From: Orychophragmus violaceus
Lineage: Eukaryota; Streptophyta; Magnoliopsida; Brassicales; Brassicaceae
Assembly (NCBI GenBank): GCA_030180135.1
Contig: CM058239.1
Span: 116,883,999-116,947,998 of the forward strand
Direction of reading: 5' to 3'
Length of the DNA: 64,000 bases
The translations under genes were made by a program, and so were the position numbers. The notes beneath the pieces are model-generated. The model was not told the origin of the DNA, did not search any database, and worked only from the letters and a program-made list of their open reading frames with translations. Below, piece by piece: positions 42,982 to 56,476 of the stretch (its first letter is position 1; each line of letters starts with the position of its first letter).

Positions 42982-45900
42982 ATGAGGGGTTTTGGTCGTG
43001 GTACTTTCGAAAAAACTCGACCCGATTCTTCCCGGGCCATGAACACTTGGTTTTTCATGCACCGCGACTGTCCCACGGTGTATAGGATCAGTCCACGATC
43101 AGTTTATCATATCCCGTCATTATTTTTTTCACCCGTTTCCTCCACCACACCTCCTTACTGTCTATATGAGGGGTTTTGGTCGTGGTACTTTCGAAAAAAC
43201 TCGACCCGATCCTTCCCGGGATATGAACACTTGGTTTTTCATGCACCTCGACTGTCCCACGGTGCATATGATCAGTCCACGATCAGTTTATCATATACCG
43301 TAATTTTTTTCACCCGTTTCCTCCACCACACCTCCTTACTATCCATATGAGGGGTTTTGGTCGTGGCACTTTCGAAAAAAACTCGACCCGATTCTTCCCG
43401 GGCCATGAACACTTGGTTTTTCATGCACCGCGACTGTCCCACGGTGCATAGGATCAGTCCACGATCAGTTTATCATATACCGTCATTTTTTTTCACCCGT
43501 TTTCTCCACCACACCTCCTTGCTGTCTATATGAGGGGTTTTGGTCGTGGTACTTTCGAAAAAACTCGACCCGATCCTTCCCGGGACATGAACACTTGGTT
43601 TTTTATGCACCGCGACTGTCCCACGAGGCATAGGATCAGTCCACGATCGGTGTATCATATACCGTCATTTTTTTCACATGTTTCCTCCACCACACCTCCT
43701 TACTGTCCATATGAGGGGTTTTGGTCGTGGTACTTTCGAAAAAACTTGACCCGATTCTTCCCGGGCCATGAACACTTGGTTTTTCATGCACCGCGACTGT
43801 CCGACGGTGCATAGGGATCAGTCCACGATCAGTTTATCATATCCCGTCATTTTTTTTTCACCCGTTTCCTCCACCACACCTCCTTACTGTCCATATGAGG
43901 GGTTTTGGTCGTGGTACTTTCGAAAAAACTTGACCCGATTCTTCCCGGGCCATGAACACTTGGTTTTTCATGCACCGCGACTGTCCCACGGTGCATAGGA
44001 TCAGTCCACGATCGGTTTATCATATCCCGTCATTTTTTTTCACCGTTTCCTCCACCACACTTCTTTACTGTCTATATGAGGGGTTTTGGTCGTGGTACTT
44101 TCGGAAAAACTCGACCCGATTCTTCCCGGGCCATGAACACTTGGTTTTTCATGCACCGCGACTGTCCCACGGTGCATAGGATCAGTCCACGATCGGTTTA
44201 TCATATACCGTCATTATTTTTTTCACCCGTTTCCTCCACCACACCTCCTTACTGTCTATATGAGGGGTTTTGGTCGTGGTACTTTCGAAAAAACTCGACC
44301 CGATCCTTCCCGGGATATGAACACTTGGTTTTTCATGCACCTCGACTGTCCCACGGTGCATATGATCAGTCCACGATCAGTTTATCATATACCGTCATTT
44401 TTTTCACCCGTTTCCTCCACCACACCTCCTTACTATCCATATGAGGGGTTTTGGTCGTGGCACTTTCGAAAAAAAACTCGACCCGATTCTTCCCGGGCCA
44501 TGAACACTTGGTTTTTCATGCACCGCGACTGTCCCACGGTGCATAGGATCAGTCCACGATCAGTTTATCATATACCGTCATTTTTTTTTCACCCGTTTTC
44601 TCCACCACACCTCCTTACTGTCTATATGAGGGGTTTTGGTCGTGGTACTTTCGAAAAAACTCGACCCGATCCTTCCCGGGACATGAACACTTGGTTTTTT
44701 ATGCACCGCGACTGTCCCACGAGGCATAGGATCAGTCCACGATCGGTGTATCATATACCGTCATTTTTTTCACCTGTTTCCTCCACCACACCTCCTTACT
44801 GTCCATATGAGGGGTTTTGGTCGTGGTACTTTCGAAAAAACTTGACCCGATTCTTCCCGGGCCATGAACACTTGGTTTTTCATGCACCGCGACTGTCCGA
44901 CGGTGCATAGGGATCAGTCCACGATCAGTTTATCATATCCCGTCATTTTTTTTTCACCCGTTTCCTCCACCACACCTCCTTACTGTCCATATGAGGGGTT
45001 TTGGTCGTGGTACTTTCGAAAAAACTTGACCCGATTCTTCCCGGGCCATGAACACTTGGTTTTTCATGCACCGCGACTGTCCCACGGTGCATAGGATCAG
45101 TCCACGATCGGTTTATCATATCCCGTCATTTTTTTTCACCGTTTCCTCCACCACACTTCTTTACTGTCTATATGAGGGGTTTTGGTCGTGGTACTTTCGG
45201 AAAAACTCGACCCGATTCTTCCCGGGCCATGAACACTTGGTTTTTCATGCACCGCGACTGTCCCACGGTGCATAGGTTTAGTCCACGATCAGTTTATCAT
45301 ATCCCTCATTTTTTTTTCACCCGTTTCCTCCACCACACCTCCTTACTGTCCATATGAGGGGTTTTGGTCGTGGTACTTTCGAAAAAACTCGACCCGATCC
45401 TTCTCGGGACATGAACACTTGGTTTTTCATGCACCGCGACTGTCCCACGGTGCATAGGATCAGTCCACGATCGGTTTATCATATACCGTAATTTTTTTTC
45501 ACCTGTTTCCTCCACCACACCTCCTTACTGTCCATATGAGGGGTTTTGGTCGTGGTACTTTCGAAAAAACTCGACCCGATTCTTCCCGGGCCATGAACAC
45601 TTGGTTTTTCATGCACCGCGACTGTTCGACGGTGCATAGGATCAGTCCACGATCAGTTTATCATATCCCGTAATTTTTTTCACCCGTTTCCTCCACCACA
45701 CCTCCTTACTGTCTATATGAGGGGTTTTGGTCGTGGTACTTTCGAAAAAACTCGACACGATCCTTCTCGGGACATGAACACTTGGTTTTTCATGCACCGC
45801 GACTGTCCCACGGTGCATAGGATCAGTCCACGATCAGTTTATGATATACCGTCATTTTTTTTTCACCCGTTTCCTCCACCACACCTCCTTACTGTCTAAA

Positions 45901-48900
45901 TGAGGGGTTTTGGACGTGGTACTTTCGAAAAAACTCGACCCGATCCTTCCAGGGACATGAACACTTGGTTTTTCATGCACCTCGACTGTCCCACGGTGCA
46001 TATGATCAGTCCACGATCAGTTTATCATATACCGTCATTTTTTTTTCACCCATTTCCTCCACAACACCTCCTTACTGTCCATATGAGAGGTTTTGGTAGT
46101 GGCACTTTCGAAAAAACTCGACCCGATTCTTCCCGGGCCATGAACACTTGGTTTTTCATGCACCGCGACTGTCCCACGGTGCCTATGATCAGTCCACGAT
46201 CAGTTAATCATATACCGTCATTTTTTTTGACCCGTTTCCTCCACCACACCTCCTTACTGTCCATATGAGGGGTTTTGGTCGTGGTACTTTCGAAAAAACT
46301 CGACCCGATTCTTCCCGGGCCATGAACACTTGGTTTTTCATGCACCGCGACTGTCCCACGGTGTATAGGATCAGTCCACGATCAGTTTATCATATCCCGT
46401 CATTATTTTTTTCACCCGTTTCCTCCACCACACCTCCTTACTGTCTATATGAGGGGTTTTGGTCGTGGTACTTTCGAAAAAACTCGACCCGATCCTTCCC
46501 GGGATATGAACACTTGGTTTTTCATGCACCTCGACTGTCCCACGGTGCATATGATCAGTCCACGATCAGTTTATCATATACCGTAATTTTTTTCACCCGT
46601 TTCCTCCACCACACCTCCTTACTATCCATATGAGGGGTTTTGGTCGTGGCACTTTCGAAAAAAACTCGACCCGATTCTTCCCGGGCCATGAACACTTGGT
46701 TTTTCATGCACCGCGACTGTCCCACGGTGCATAGGATCAGTCCACGATCAGTTTATCATATACCGTCATTTTTTTTTCACCCGTTTTCTCCACCACACCT
46801 CCTTACTGTCTATATGAGGGGTTTTGGTCGTGGTACTTTCGAAAAAACTCGACCCGATCCTTCCCGGGACATGAACACTTGGTTTTTTATGCACCGCGAC
46901 TGTCCCACGAGGCATAGGATCAGTCCACGATCGGTGTATCATATACCGTCATTTTTTTCACATGTTTCCTCCACCACACCTCCTTACTGTCCATATGAGG
47001 GGTTTTGGTCGTGGTACTTTCGAAAAAACTTGACCCGATTCTTCCCGGGCCATGAACACTTGGTTTTTCATGCACCGCGACTGTCCGACGGTGCATAGGG
47101 ATCAGTCCACGATCAGTTTATCATATCCCGTCATTTTTTTTCCACCCGTTTCCTCCACCACACCTCCTTACTGTCCATATGAGGGGTTTTGGTCGTGGTA
47201 CTTTCGAAAAAACTTGACCCGATTCTTCCCGGGCCATGAACACTTGGTTTTTCATGCACCGCGACTGTCCCACGGTGCATAGGATCAGTCCACGATCGGT
47301 TTATCATATCCCGTCATTTTTTTTCACCGTTTCCTCCACCACACTTCTTTACTGTCTATATGAGGGGTTTTGGTCGTGGTACTTTCGGAAAAACTCGACC
47401 CGATTCTTCCCGGGCCATGAACACTTGGTTTTTCATGCACCGCGACTGTCCCACGGTGCATAGGATCAGTCCACGATCGGTTTATCATATACCGTCATTA
47501 TTTTTTCACCCGTTTCCTCCACCACACCTCCTTACTGTCTATATGAGGGGTTTTGGTCGTGGTACTTTCGAAAAAACTCGACCCGATCCTTCCCGGGATA
47601 TGAACACTTGGTTTTTCATGCACCTCGACTGTCCCACGGTGCATATGATCAGTCCACGATCAGTTTATCATATACCGTCATTTTTTTCACCCGTTTCCTC
47701 CACCACACCTCCTTACTATCCATATGAGGGGTTTTGGTCGTGGCACTTTCGAAAAAAAACTCGACCCGATTCTTCCCGGGCCATGAACACTTGGTTTTTC
47801 ATGCACCGCGACTGTCCCACGGTGCATAGGATCAGTCCACGATCAGTTTATCATATACCGTCATTTTTTTTTCACCCGTTTTCTCCACCACACCTCCTTA
47901 CTGTCTATATGAGGGGTTTTGGTCGTGGTACTTTCGAAAAAACTCGACCCGATCCTTCCCGGGACATGAACACTTGGTTTTTTATGCACCGCGACTGTCC
48001 CACGAGGCATAGGATCAGTCCACGATCGGTGTATCATATACCGTCATTTTTTTCACCTGTTTCCTCCACCACACCTCCTTACTGTCCATATGAGTGGTTT
48101 TGGTCGTGGTACTTTCGAAAAAACTTGACCCGATTCTTCCCGGGCCATGAACACTTGGTTTTTCATGCACCGCGACTGTCCGACGGTGCATAGGGATCAG
48201 TCCACGATCAGTTTATCATATCCCGTCATTTTTTTTTCACCCGTTTCCTCCACCACACCTCCTTACTGTCCATATGAGGGGTTTTGGTCGTGGTACTTTC
48301 GAAAAAACTTGACCCGATTCTTCCCGGGCCATGAACACTTGGTTTTTCATGCACCGCGACTGTCCCACGGTGCATAGGATCAGTCCACGATCGGTTTATC
48401 ATATCCCGTCATTTTTTTTCACCGTTTCCTCCACCACACTTCTTTACTGTCTATATGAGGGGTTTTGGTCGTGGTACTTTCGGAAAAACTCGACCCGATT
48501 CTTCCCGGGCCATGAACACTTGGTTTTTCATGCACCGCGACTGTCCCACGGTGCATAGGTTTAGTCCACGATCAGTTTATCATATCCCTCATTTTTTTTT
48601 CACCCGTTTCCTCCACCACACCTCCTTACTCTCCATATGAGGGGTTTTGGTCGTGGTACTTTCGAAAAAACTCGACCCGATCCTTCTCGGGACATGAACA
48701 CTTGGTTTTTCATGCACCGCGACTGTCCCACGGTGCATAGGATCAGTCCACGATCGGTTTATCATATACCGTAATTTTTTTTCACCTGTTTCCTCCACCA
48801 CACCTCCTTACTGTCCATATGAGGGGTTTTGGTCGTGGTACTTTCGAAAAAACTCGACCCGATTCTTCCCGGGCCATGAACACTTGGTTTTTCATGCACC

Positions 48901-49547
48901 GCGACTGTTCGACGGTGCATAGGATCAGTCCACGATCAGTTTATCATATCCCGTAATTTTTTTCACCCGTTTCCTCCACCACACCTCCTTACTGTCTATA
49001 TGAGGGGTTTTGGTCGTGGTACTTTCGAAAAAACTCGACCCGATCCTTCTCGGGACATGAACACTTGGTTTTTCATGCACCGCGACTGTCCCACGGTGCA
49101 TAGGATCAGTCCACGATCAGTTTATGATATACCGTCATTTTTTTTTCACCCGTTTCCTCCACCACACCTCCTTACTGTCTAAATGAGGGGTTTTGGACGT
49201 GGTACTTTCGAAAAAACTCGACCCGATCCTTCCAGGGACATGAACACTTGGTTTTTCATGCACCTCGACTGTCCCACGGTGCATATGATCAGTCCACGAT
49301 CAGTTTATCATATACCGTCATTTTGTTTTCACCCATTTCCTCCACAACACCTCCTTACTGTCCATATGAGAGGTTTTGGTCGTGGCACTTTCGAAAAAAC
49401 TCGACCCGATTCTTCCCGGGCCATGAACACTTGGTTTTTCATGCACCGCGACTGTCCCACGGTGCATAGGATCAGTCCACGATCAGTTTATCATATACCG
49501 TCATTTTTTTCACCCGTTTCCTCCACCACACCTCCTTACTGTCTATA
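42982..49547 (+). repeat. Local HOR: 18-monomer unit, 3283 bp, 2 copies, with a nested 6-monomer repeat
   Basis: Copy 1 is 42982-46264 and copy 2 is 46265-49547; landmarks at 43768, 45172, 45717 and 45900 recur at 47052, 48455, 49000 and 49183 (offset 3283-3284). Shared rare changes are GGTGTATAGG (near 43078 and 46361), GGGATATGAAC, GCATAGGTTTAGTCC (near 45271 and 48554), GTCTAAATGAGG and ATGAGAGGTTTTGG. Within each copy a 6-monomer block is itself doubled at an offset of about 1095 (43768 to 44864, 43952 to 45048; 47052 to 48147, 47236 to 48331). The 6-monomer doubling therefore preceded the 18-monomer one. Confidence 0.85.
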
Positions 49548-49728
49548 TGAGGGGTTTTGGTCGTGGTACTTTCGAAAAAACTCGACCCGATCCTTCCCGG
49601 GACATGATCACTTGGTTTTTCATGCACCGCGACTGTCCCACGGTGCATAGGATCAGTCCACGATCGGTGTATCATATACCGTCATTTTTTTTCACTTGTT
49701 TCCTCCACCACACCTCCTTACTGTCCAT

Positions 49729-52700
49729 ATGAGGGGTTTTGGTCGTGGTACTTTCGAAAAAACTCGACCCGATTCTTCCCGGGCCATGAACACTTGGTTT
49801 TTCATGCACCGCGACTGTCCGACGGTGCATAGGATCAGTCCACGATCAGTTTATCATATCCCGTCATTTTTTTCACCCGTTTCCTCCACCACACCTCCTT
49901 ACTGTCTATATGAGGGGTTTTGGTCGTGGTACTTTCGAAAAAACTCGACCCGATCCTTCCCGGGACATGAACACTTGGTTTTTCATGCACCGCGACTGTC
50001 CCACGGTGCATAGGATCAGTCCACGATCAGTTTATGATATACGGTCATTTTTTTTTCACCCGTTTCCTCCACCACACCTCCTTACTGTCCATATGAGGGG
50101 TTTTGGTCGTGGTACTTTCGAAAAAACTCGACCCGATTCTTCCCGGGCCATGAACACTTGGTTTTTCATGCACCGCGACTGTCCCATGGTGCATAGGATC
50201 AGTCCACGATCAGTTTATCCTATCCCGTCATTTTTTTCACCCGTTTCCTCCACCACACCTCCTTACTGTCTATATGAGGGGTTTTGGTCGTGGTACTTTC
50301 GAAAAAACTCGACACGATCCTTCCTGGGACATGAACACTTGGTTTTTCATGCACCGCGACTGTCCCACGGTGCATAGGATCAGTCCACGATCAGTTTATC
50401 ATATACCGTCATTTTTTTTCACCCGTTTCCTCCACCACACCTCCTTACTGTCCATATGAGGGGTTTTGGTCGTGGTACTTTCGAAAAAACTCGACCCGAT
50501 TCTTCCTGGGCCATGAACACTTGGTTTTTCATGCACCGCGACTGTCCCACGGTGCATAGGATCAGTCCACGATCAGTTTAACCTATCCCATCATTTTTTT
50601 TTCACCCGTTTCCTCCACCACACCTCCTTACTGTCTATATGAGGGGTTTTGGTCGTGGTACTTTCGAAAAAACTCGACACGATCCCTCCCGGGACATGAA
50701 CACTTGGTTTTTCATGCACCGCGACTGTCCCACGGTGCATAGGATCAGTCCACGATCAGTTTATGATATACCGTCATTTTTTTTTCACCCGTTTCCTCCA
50801 CCACACCTCCTTACTATCCATATGAGGGTTTTTGGTCGTGGTACTTTCGAAAAAACTCGACCCGATTCTTCCCGGGCCATGAACACTTGGTTTTTCATGC
50901 ACCGCGACTGTCCCACGTTGCATAGGATCAGTCCACGATCAGTTTATCATATCCCGTCATTTTGTTTTCACCGTTTCCTCCACCACACTTCTTTACTGTC
51001 TATATGAGGGGTTTTGGTCGTGGTACTTTCGGAAAAACTCGACCCGATCCTTCCCGGGACATGAACACTTGGTTTTTCATGCACCGCGACTGTCCCACGG
51101 TGCATAGGATCAGTCCACGATCAGTTTATCATATCCCGTCATTTTTTTCACCCGTTTCCTCCACCACACCTCCTTACTGTCTATATGAGGGGTTTTGGTC
51201 GTGGTACTTTCGAAAAAACTCGACCCGATCCTTCCCGGGACATGAACACTTGGTTTTTCATGCACCTCAACTGTCCCACGGTGCCTATGATCAGTCCACG
51301 ATCAGTTAATCATATACCGTCATTTTTTTCACCCGTTTCCTCCACCACACCTCCTTACTGTCCATATGAGGGGTTTTGGTCGTGGTACTTTCGAAAAAAC
51401 TCGACCCGATTCTTCCCGGGCCATGAACACTTGGTTTTTCATGCACCGCGACTGTCCGACGGTGCATAGGATCAGTCCACGATCAGTTTATCATATCCCG
51501 TCATTTTTTTTCACCCGTTTCCTCCACCACACCTCCTTACTGTCTATATGAGGGGTTTTGGTCGTGGTACTTTCGAAAAAACTCGACCCGATCCTTCCCG
51601 GGACATGAACACTTGGTTTTTCATGCACCGCGACTGTCCCACGGTGCATAGGATCAGTCCACGATCAGTTTATGATATACGGTCATTTTTTTTTCACCTG
51701 TTTCCTCCACCACACCTCCTTACTGTCCATATGAGGGGTTTTGGTCGTGGTACTTTCGAAAAAACTCGACCCGATTCTTCCCGGGCCATGAACACTTGGT
51801 TTTTCATGCACCGCGACTGTCCCACGGTGCATAGGATCAGTCCACGATCAGTTTATCCTATCCCGTCATTTTTTTCACCCGTTTCCTCCACCACACCTCC
51901 TTACTGTCTATATGAGGGGTTTTGGTCGTGGTACTTTCGAAAAAACTCGACACGATCCTTCCTGGGACATGAACACTTGGTTTTTCATGCACCGCGACTG
52001 TCCCACGGTGCATAGGATCAGTCCACGATCAGTTTATCATATACCGTCATTTTTTTTCACCCGTTTCCTCCACCACACCTCCTTACTGTCCATATGAGGG
52101 GTTTTGGTCGTGGTACTTTCGAAAAAACTCGACCCGATTCTTCCTGGGCCATGAACACTTGGTTTTTCATGCACCGCGACTGTCCCACGGTGCATAGGAT
52201 CAGTCCACGATCAGTTTAACCTATCCCATCATTTTTTTTTCACCCGTTTCCTCCACCACACCTCCTTACTGTCTATATGAGGGGTTTTGGTCGTGGTACT
52301 TTCGAAAAAACTCGACACGATCCCTCCCGGGACATGAACACTTGGTTTTTCATGCACCGCGACTGTCCCACGGTGCATAGGATCAGTCCACGATCAGTTT
52401 ATGATATACCGTCATTTTTTTTTCACCCGTTTCCTCCACCACACCTCCTTACTGTCCATATGAGGGGTTTTGGTCGTGGTACTTTCGAAAAAACTCGACC
52501 CGATTCTTCCCGGGCCATGAACACTTGGTTTTTCATGCACCGCGACTGTCCCACGTTGCATAGGATCAGTCCACGATCAGTTTATCATATCCCGTCATTT
52601 TGTTTTCACCGTTTCCTCCACCACACTTCTTTACTGTCTATATGAGGGGTTTTGGTCGTGGTACTTTCGGAAAAACTCGACCCGATCCTTCCCGGGACAT

Positions 52701-53006
52701 GAACACTTGGTTTTTCATGCACCGCGACTGTCCCACGGTGCATAGGATCAGTCCACGATCAGTTTATCATATCCCGTCATTTTTTTTTCACCCGTTTCCT
52801 CCACCACACCTCCTTACTGTCTATATGAGGGGTTTTGGTCGTGGTACTTTCGAAAAAACTCGACCCGATCCTTCCCGGGACATGAACACTTGGTTTTTCA
52901 TGCACCTCGACTGTCCCACGGTGCCTATGATCAGTCCACGATCAGTTAATCATATACCGTCATTTTTTTTCACCCGTTTCCTCCACCACACCTCCTTACT
53001 GTCCAT
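49729..53006 (+). repeat. Local HOR: 9-monomer unit, about 1.64 kb, 2 copies
   Basis: Copies are 49729-51365 and 51366-53006. Monomers at 49910, 50274 and 50639 recur at 51548, 51912 and 52277 (offset 1638). Shared variants are TTTATGATATACGGTC, TTTATCCTATCCCGTC, AACCTATCCCATCATT and GTCCCACGTTGCATAGG. A similar order of subtypes appears at about 1.9-3.5, 5.2-6.6, 7.9-9.7, 15.2-17.0 and 21.6-23.2 kb, so this nine-monomer module seems to be a recurring building block of the array. Confidence 0.8.
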
Positions 53007-54464
53007 ATGAGGGGTTTTGGTCGTGGTACTTTCGAAAAAACTCGACCCGATTCTTCCCGGGCCATGAACACTTGGTTTTTCATGCACCGCGACTGTCCCA
53101 CGGTGCATAAGATCAGTCCACGATCAGTTTATCATATCCCGTCATTATTTTTTTCACCCGTTTCCTCCACCACACCTCCTTACTGTCTATATGAGGGGTT
53201 TTGGTCGTGGTACTTTCGAAAAAACTCGACCCGATCCTTCCCGGGACATGAACACTTGGTTTTTCATGCACCTCGACTGTCCCACGGTGCATATGATCAG
53301 TCCACGATCAGTTTATCATATACCGTCATTTTTTTCACCCGTTTCCTCCACCACACCTCCTTACTATCCATATGAGGGGTTTTGGTCGTGGCACTTTCGA
53401 AAAAACTCGACCCGATTCTTCCCGGGCCATGAACACTTGGTTTTTCATGCACCGCGACTGTCCCACGGTGCATAGGATCAGTCCACGATCAGTTTATCAT
53501 ATACCGTCATTTTTTTTTCACCCGTTTTCTCCACCACACCTCCTTACTGTCTATATGAGGGGTTTTGGTCGTGGTACTTTCGAAAAAACTCGACCCGATC
53601 CTTCCCGGGACATGAACACTTGGTTTTTTATGCACCGCGACTGTCCCATGAGGCATAGGATCAGTCCACGATCGGTGTATCATATACCGTCATTTTTTTC
53701 ACCTGTTTCCTCCACCACACCTCCTTACTGTCCATATGAGGGGTTTTGGTCGTGGTACTTTCGAAAAAACTCGACCCGATTCTTCCCGGGCCATGAACAC
53801 TTGGTTTTTCATGCACCGCGACTGTCCCACGGTGCATAAGATCAGTCCACGATCAGTTTATCATATCCCGTCATTATTTTTTTCACCCGTTTCCTCCACC
53901 ACACCTCCTTACTGTCTATATGAGGGGTTTTGGTCGTGGTACTTTCAAAAAAACTCGACCCGATCCTTCCCGGGACATGAACACTTGGTTTTTCATGCAC
54001 CTCGACTGTCCCACGGTGCATATGATCAGTCCACGATCAGTTTATCATATACCGTCATTTTTTTCACCCGTTTCCTCCACCACACCTCCTTACTATCCAT
54101 ATGAGGGGTTTTGGTCGTGGCACTTTCGAAAAAACTCGACCCGATTCTTCCCGGGCCATGAACACTTGGTTTTTCATGCACCGCGACTGTCCCACGGTAC
54201 ATAGGATCAGTCCACGATCAGTTTATCATATACCGTCATTTTTTTTTCACCCGTTTTCTCCACCACACCTCCTTACTGTCTATATGAGGGGTTTTGGTCG
54301 TGGTACTTTCGAAAAAACTCGACCCGATCCTTCCCGGGACATGAACACTTGGTTTTTTATGCACCGCGACTGTCCCATGAGGCATAGGATCAGTCCACGA
54401 TCGGTGTATCATATACCGTCATTTTTTTCACCTGTTTCCTCCACCACACCTCCTTACTGTCCAT
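53007..54464 (+). repeat. Local HOR: 4-monomer duplication, 729 bp
   Basis: Copies are 53007-53735 and 53736-54464; landmarks at 53191 and 53372 recur at 53920 and 54101. Both have GTGCATAAGATCAG, CATTATTTTTTTCACC and CCCATGAGGCATAGG. Differences are few, for example CTTTCAAAAAAAC at 53944 and GGTACATAGG at 54196, only in copy 2. Confidence 0.85.
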
Positions 54465-54830
54465 ATGAGGGGTTTTGGTCGTGGTACTTTCGAAAAAACT
54501 TGACCCGATTCTTCCCGGGCCATGAACACTTGGTTTTTCATGCACCGCGACTGTCCGACGGTGCATAGGGATCAGTCCACGATCAGTTTATCATATCCCG
54601 TCATTTTTTTTTCACCCGTTTCCTCCACCACACCTCCTTACTGTCCATATGAGGGGTTTTGGTCGTGGTACTTTCGAAAAAACTTGACCCGATTCTTCCC
54701 GGGCCATGAACACTTGGTTTTTCATGCACAGCGACTGTCCCACGGTGCATAGGATCAGTCCACGATCGGTTTATCATATCCCGTCATTTTTTTTCACCCG
54801 GTTCCTCCACCACACCTCCTTACTGTCCAT

Positions 54831-56476
54831 ATGAGGGGTTTTGGTCGTGGTACTTTCGGAAAAACTCGACCCGATTCTTCCCGGGCCATGAACACTTGGT
54901 TTTTCATGCACCGCGACTGTCCCACGGTGCATAGGATCAGTCCACGATCAGTTTATCATATCCCGTCATTATTTTTTCACCCGTTTCCTCCACCACACCT
55001 CCTTACTGTCTATATGAGGGGTTTTGGTCGTGGTACTTTAAAAAAAACTCGACCCGATCCTTCCTGGGACATGAACACTTGGTTTTTCATGCACCGCGAT
55101 TGTCCCACGGTGCATAGGATCAGTCCACGATCAGTTTATCCTATCCCGTCATTTTTTTTTCACATGTTTCCTCCACCACACCTCCTTACTGTCTATATGA
55201 GGGGTTTTGGTCGTGGTACTTTCGAAAAAACTCGACCCGATCCTTCCCGGGACATGAACACTTGGTTTTTCATGCACCGCGACTGTCCCACGGTGCATAG
55301 GATCAGTCCACGATCAGTTTATGATATACCGTCATTTTTTTTCACCCGTTTCCTCCACCACACCTCCTTACTGTCCATATGAGGGGTTTTGGTCGTGGTA
55401 CTTTCGAAAAAACTCGACCCGATTCTTCCCGGGCCATGAACACTTGGTTTTTCATGCACCGCGACTGTCCCACGGTGCATAGGATCAGTCCACGATCAGT
55501 TTATCATATCCCGTCATTATTTTTTTCACCCGTTTCCTCCACCACACCTCCTTACTGTCTATATGAGGGGTTTTGGTCGTGGTACTTTCAAAAAAACTCG
55601 ACCCGATCCTTCCTGGGACATGAACACTTGGTTTTTCATGCACCGCGATTGTCCCACGGTGCATAGGATCAGTCCACGATCAGTTTATCCTATCCCATCA
55701 TTTTTTTTTTACATGTTTCCTCCACCACACCTCCTTACTGTCTATATGAGGGGTTTTGGTCGTGGTACTTTCGAAAAAACTCGACCCGATCCTTCCCGGG
55801 ACATGAACACTTGGTTTTTCATGCACCGCGACTGTCCCACGGTGCATAGGATCAGTCCACGATCAGTTTATGATATACCGTCATTTTTTTTCACCCGTTT
55901 CCTCCACCACACCTCCTTACTGTCCATATGAGGGGTTTTGGTCGTGGTACTTTCGAAAAAACTCGACCCGATTCTTCCCGGGCCATGAACACTTGGTTTT
56001 TCATGCACCGCGACTGTCCCACGGTGCATAGGATCAGTCCACGATCAGTTTATCATATCCCGTCATTATTTTTTTCACCCGTTTCCTCCACCACACCTCC
56101 TTACTGTCTATATGAGGGGTTTTGGTCGAGGTACTTTCAAAAAAACTCGACCCGATCCTTCCTGGGACATGAACACTTGGTTTTTCATGCACCGCGATTG
56201 TCCCACGGTGCATAGGATCAGTCCACGATCAGTTTATCCTATCCCGTCATTTTTTTTCACATGTTTCCTCCACCACACCTCCTTACTGTCTATATGAGGG
56301 GTTTTGGTCGTGGTACTTTCGAAAAAACTCGACCCGATCCTTCCCGGGACATGAACACTTGGTTTTTCATGCACCGCGACTGTCCCACGGTGCATAGGAT
56401 CAGTCCACGATCAGTTTATGATATACCGTCATTTTTTTTCACCCGTTTCCTCCACCACACCTCCTTACTGTCCATA
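54831..56476 (+). repeat. Local HOR: 3-monomer unit, 549 bp, 3 copies
   Basis: Copies start at 54831, 55379 and 55928. The diagnostic second monomer has CTTTCAAAAAAACTCG (CTTTAAAAAAAACTCG in copy 1), CCTTCCTGGGAC and GCACCGCGATTGTCCC; the third follows a leader TTTCACATGTTTCC (TTTTACATG in copy 2). The first copy starts with a chimeric monomer that has TTTCGGAAAAAC in its body but a leader of the other subtype. Confidence 0.85.
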
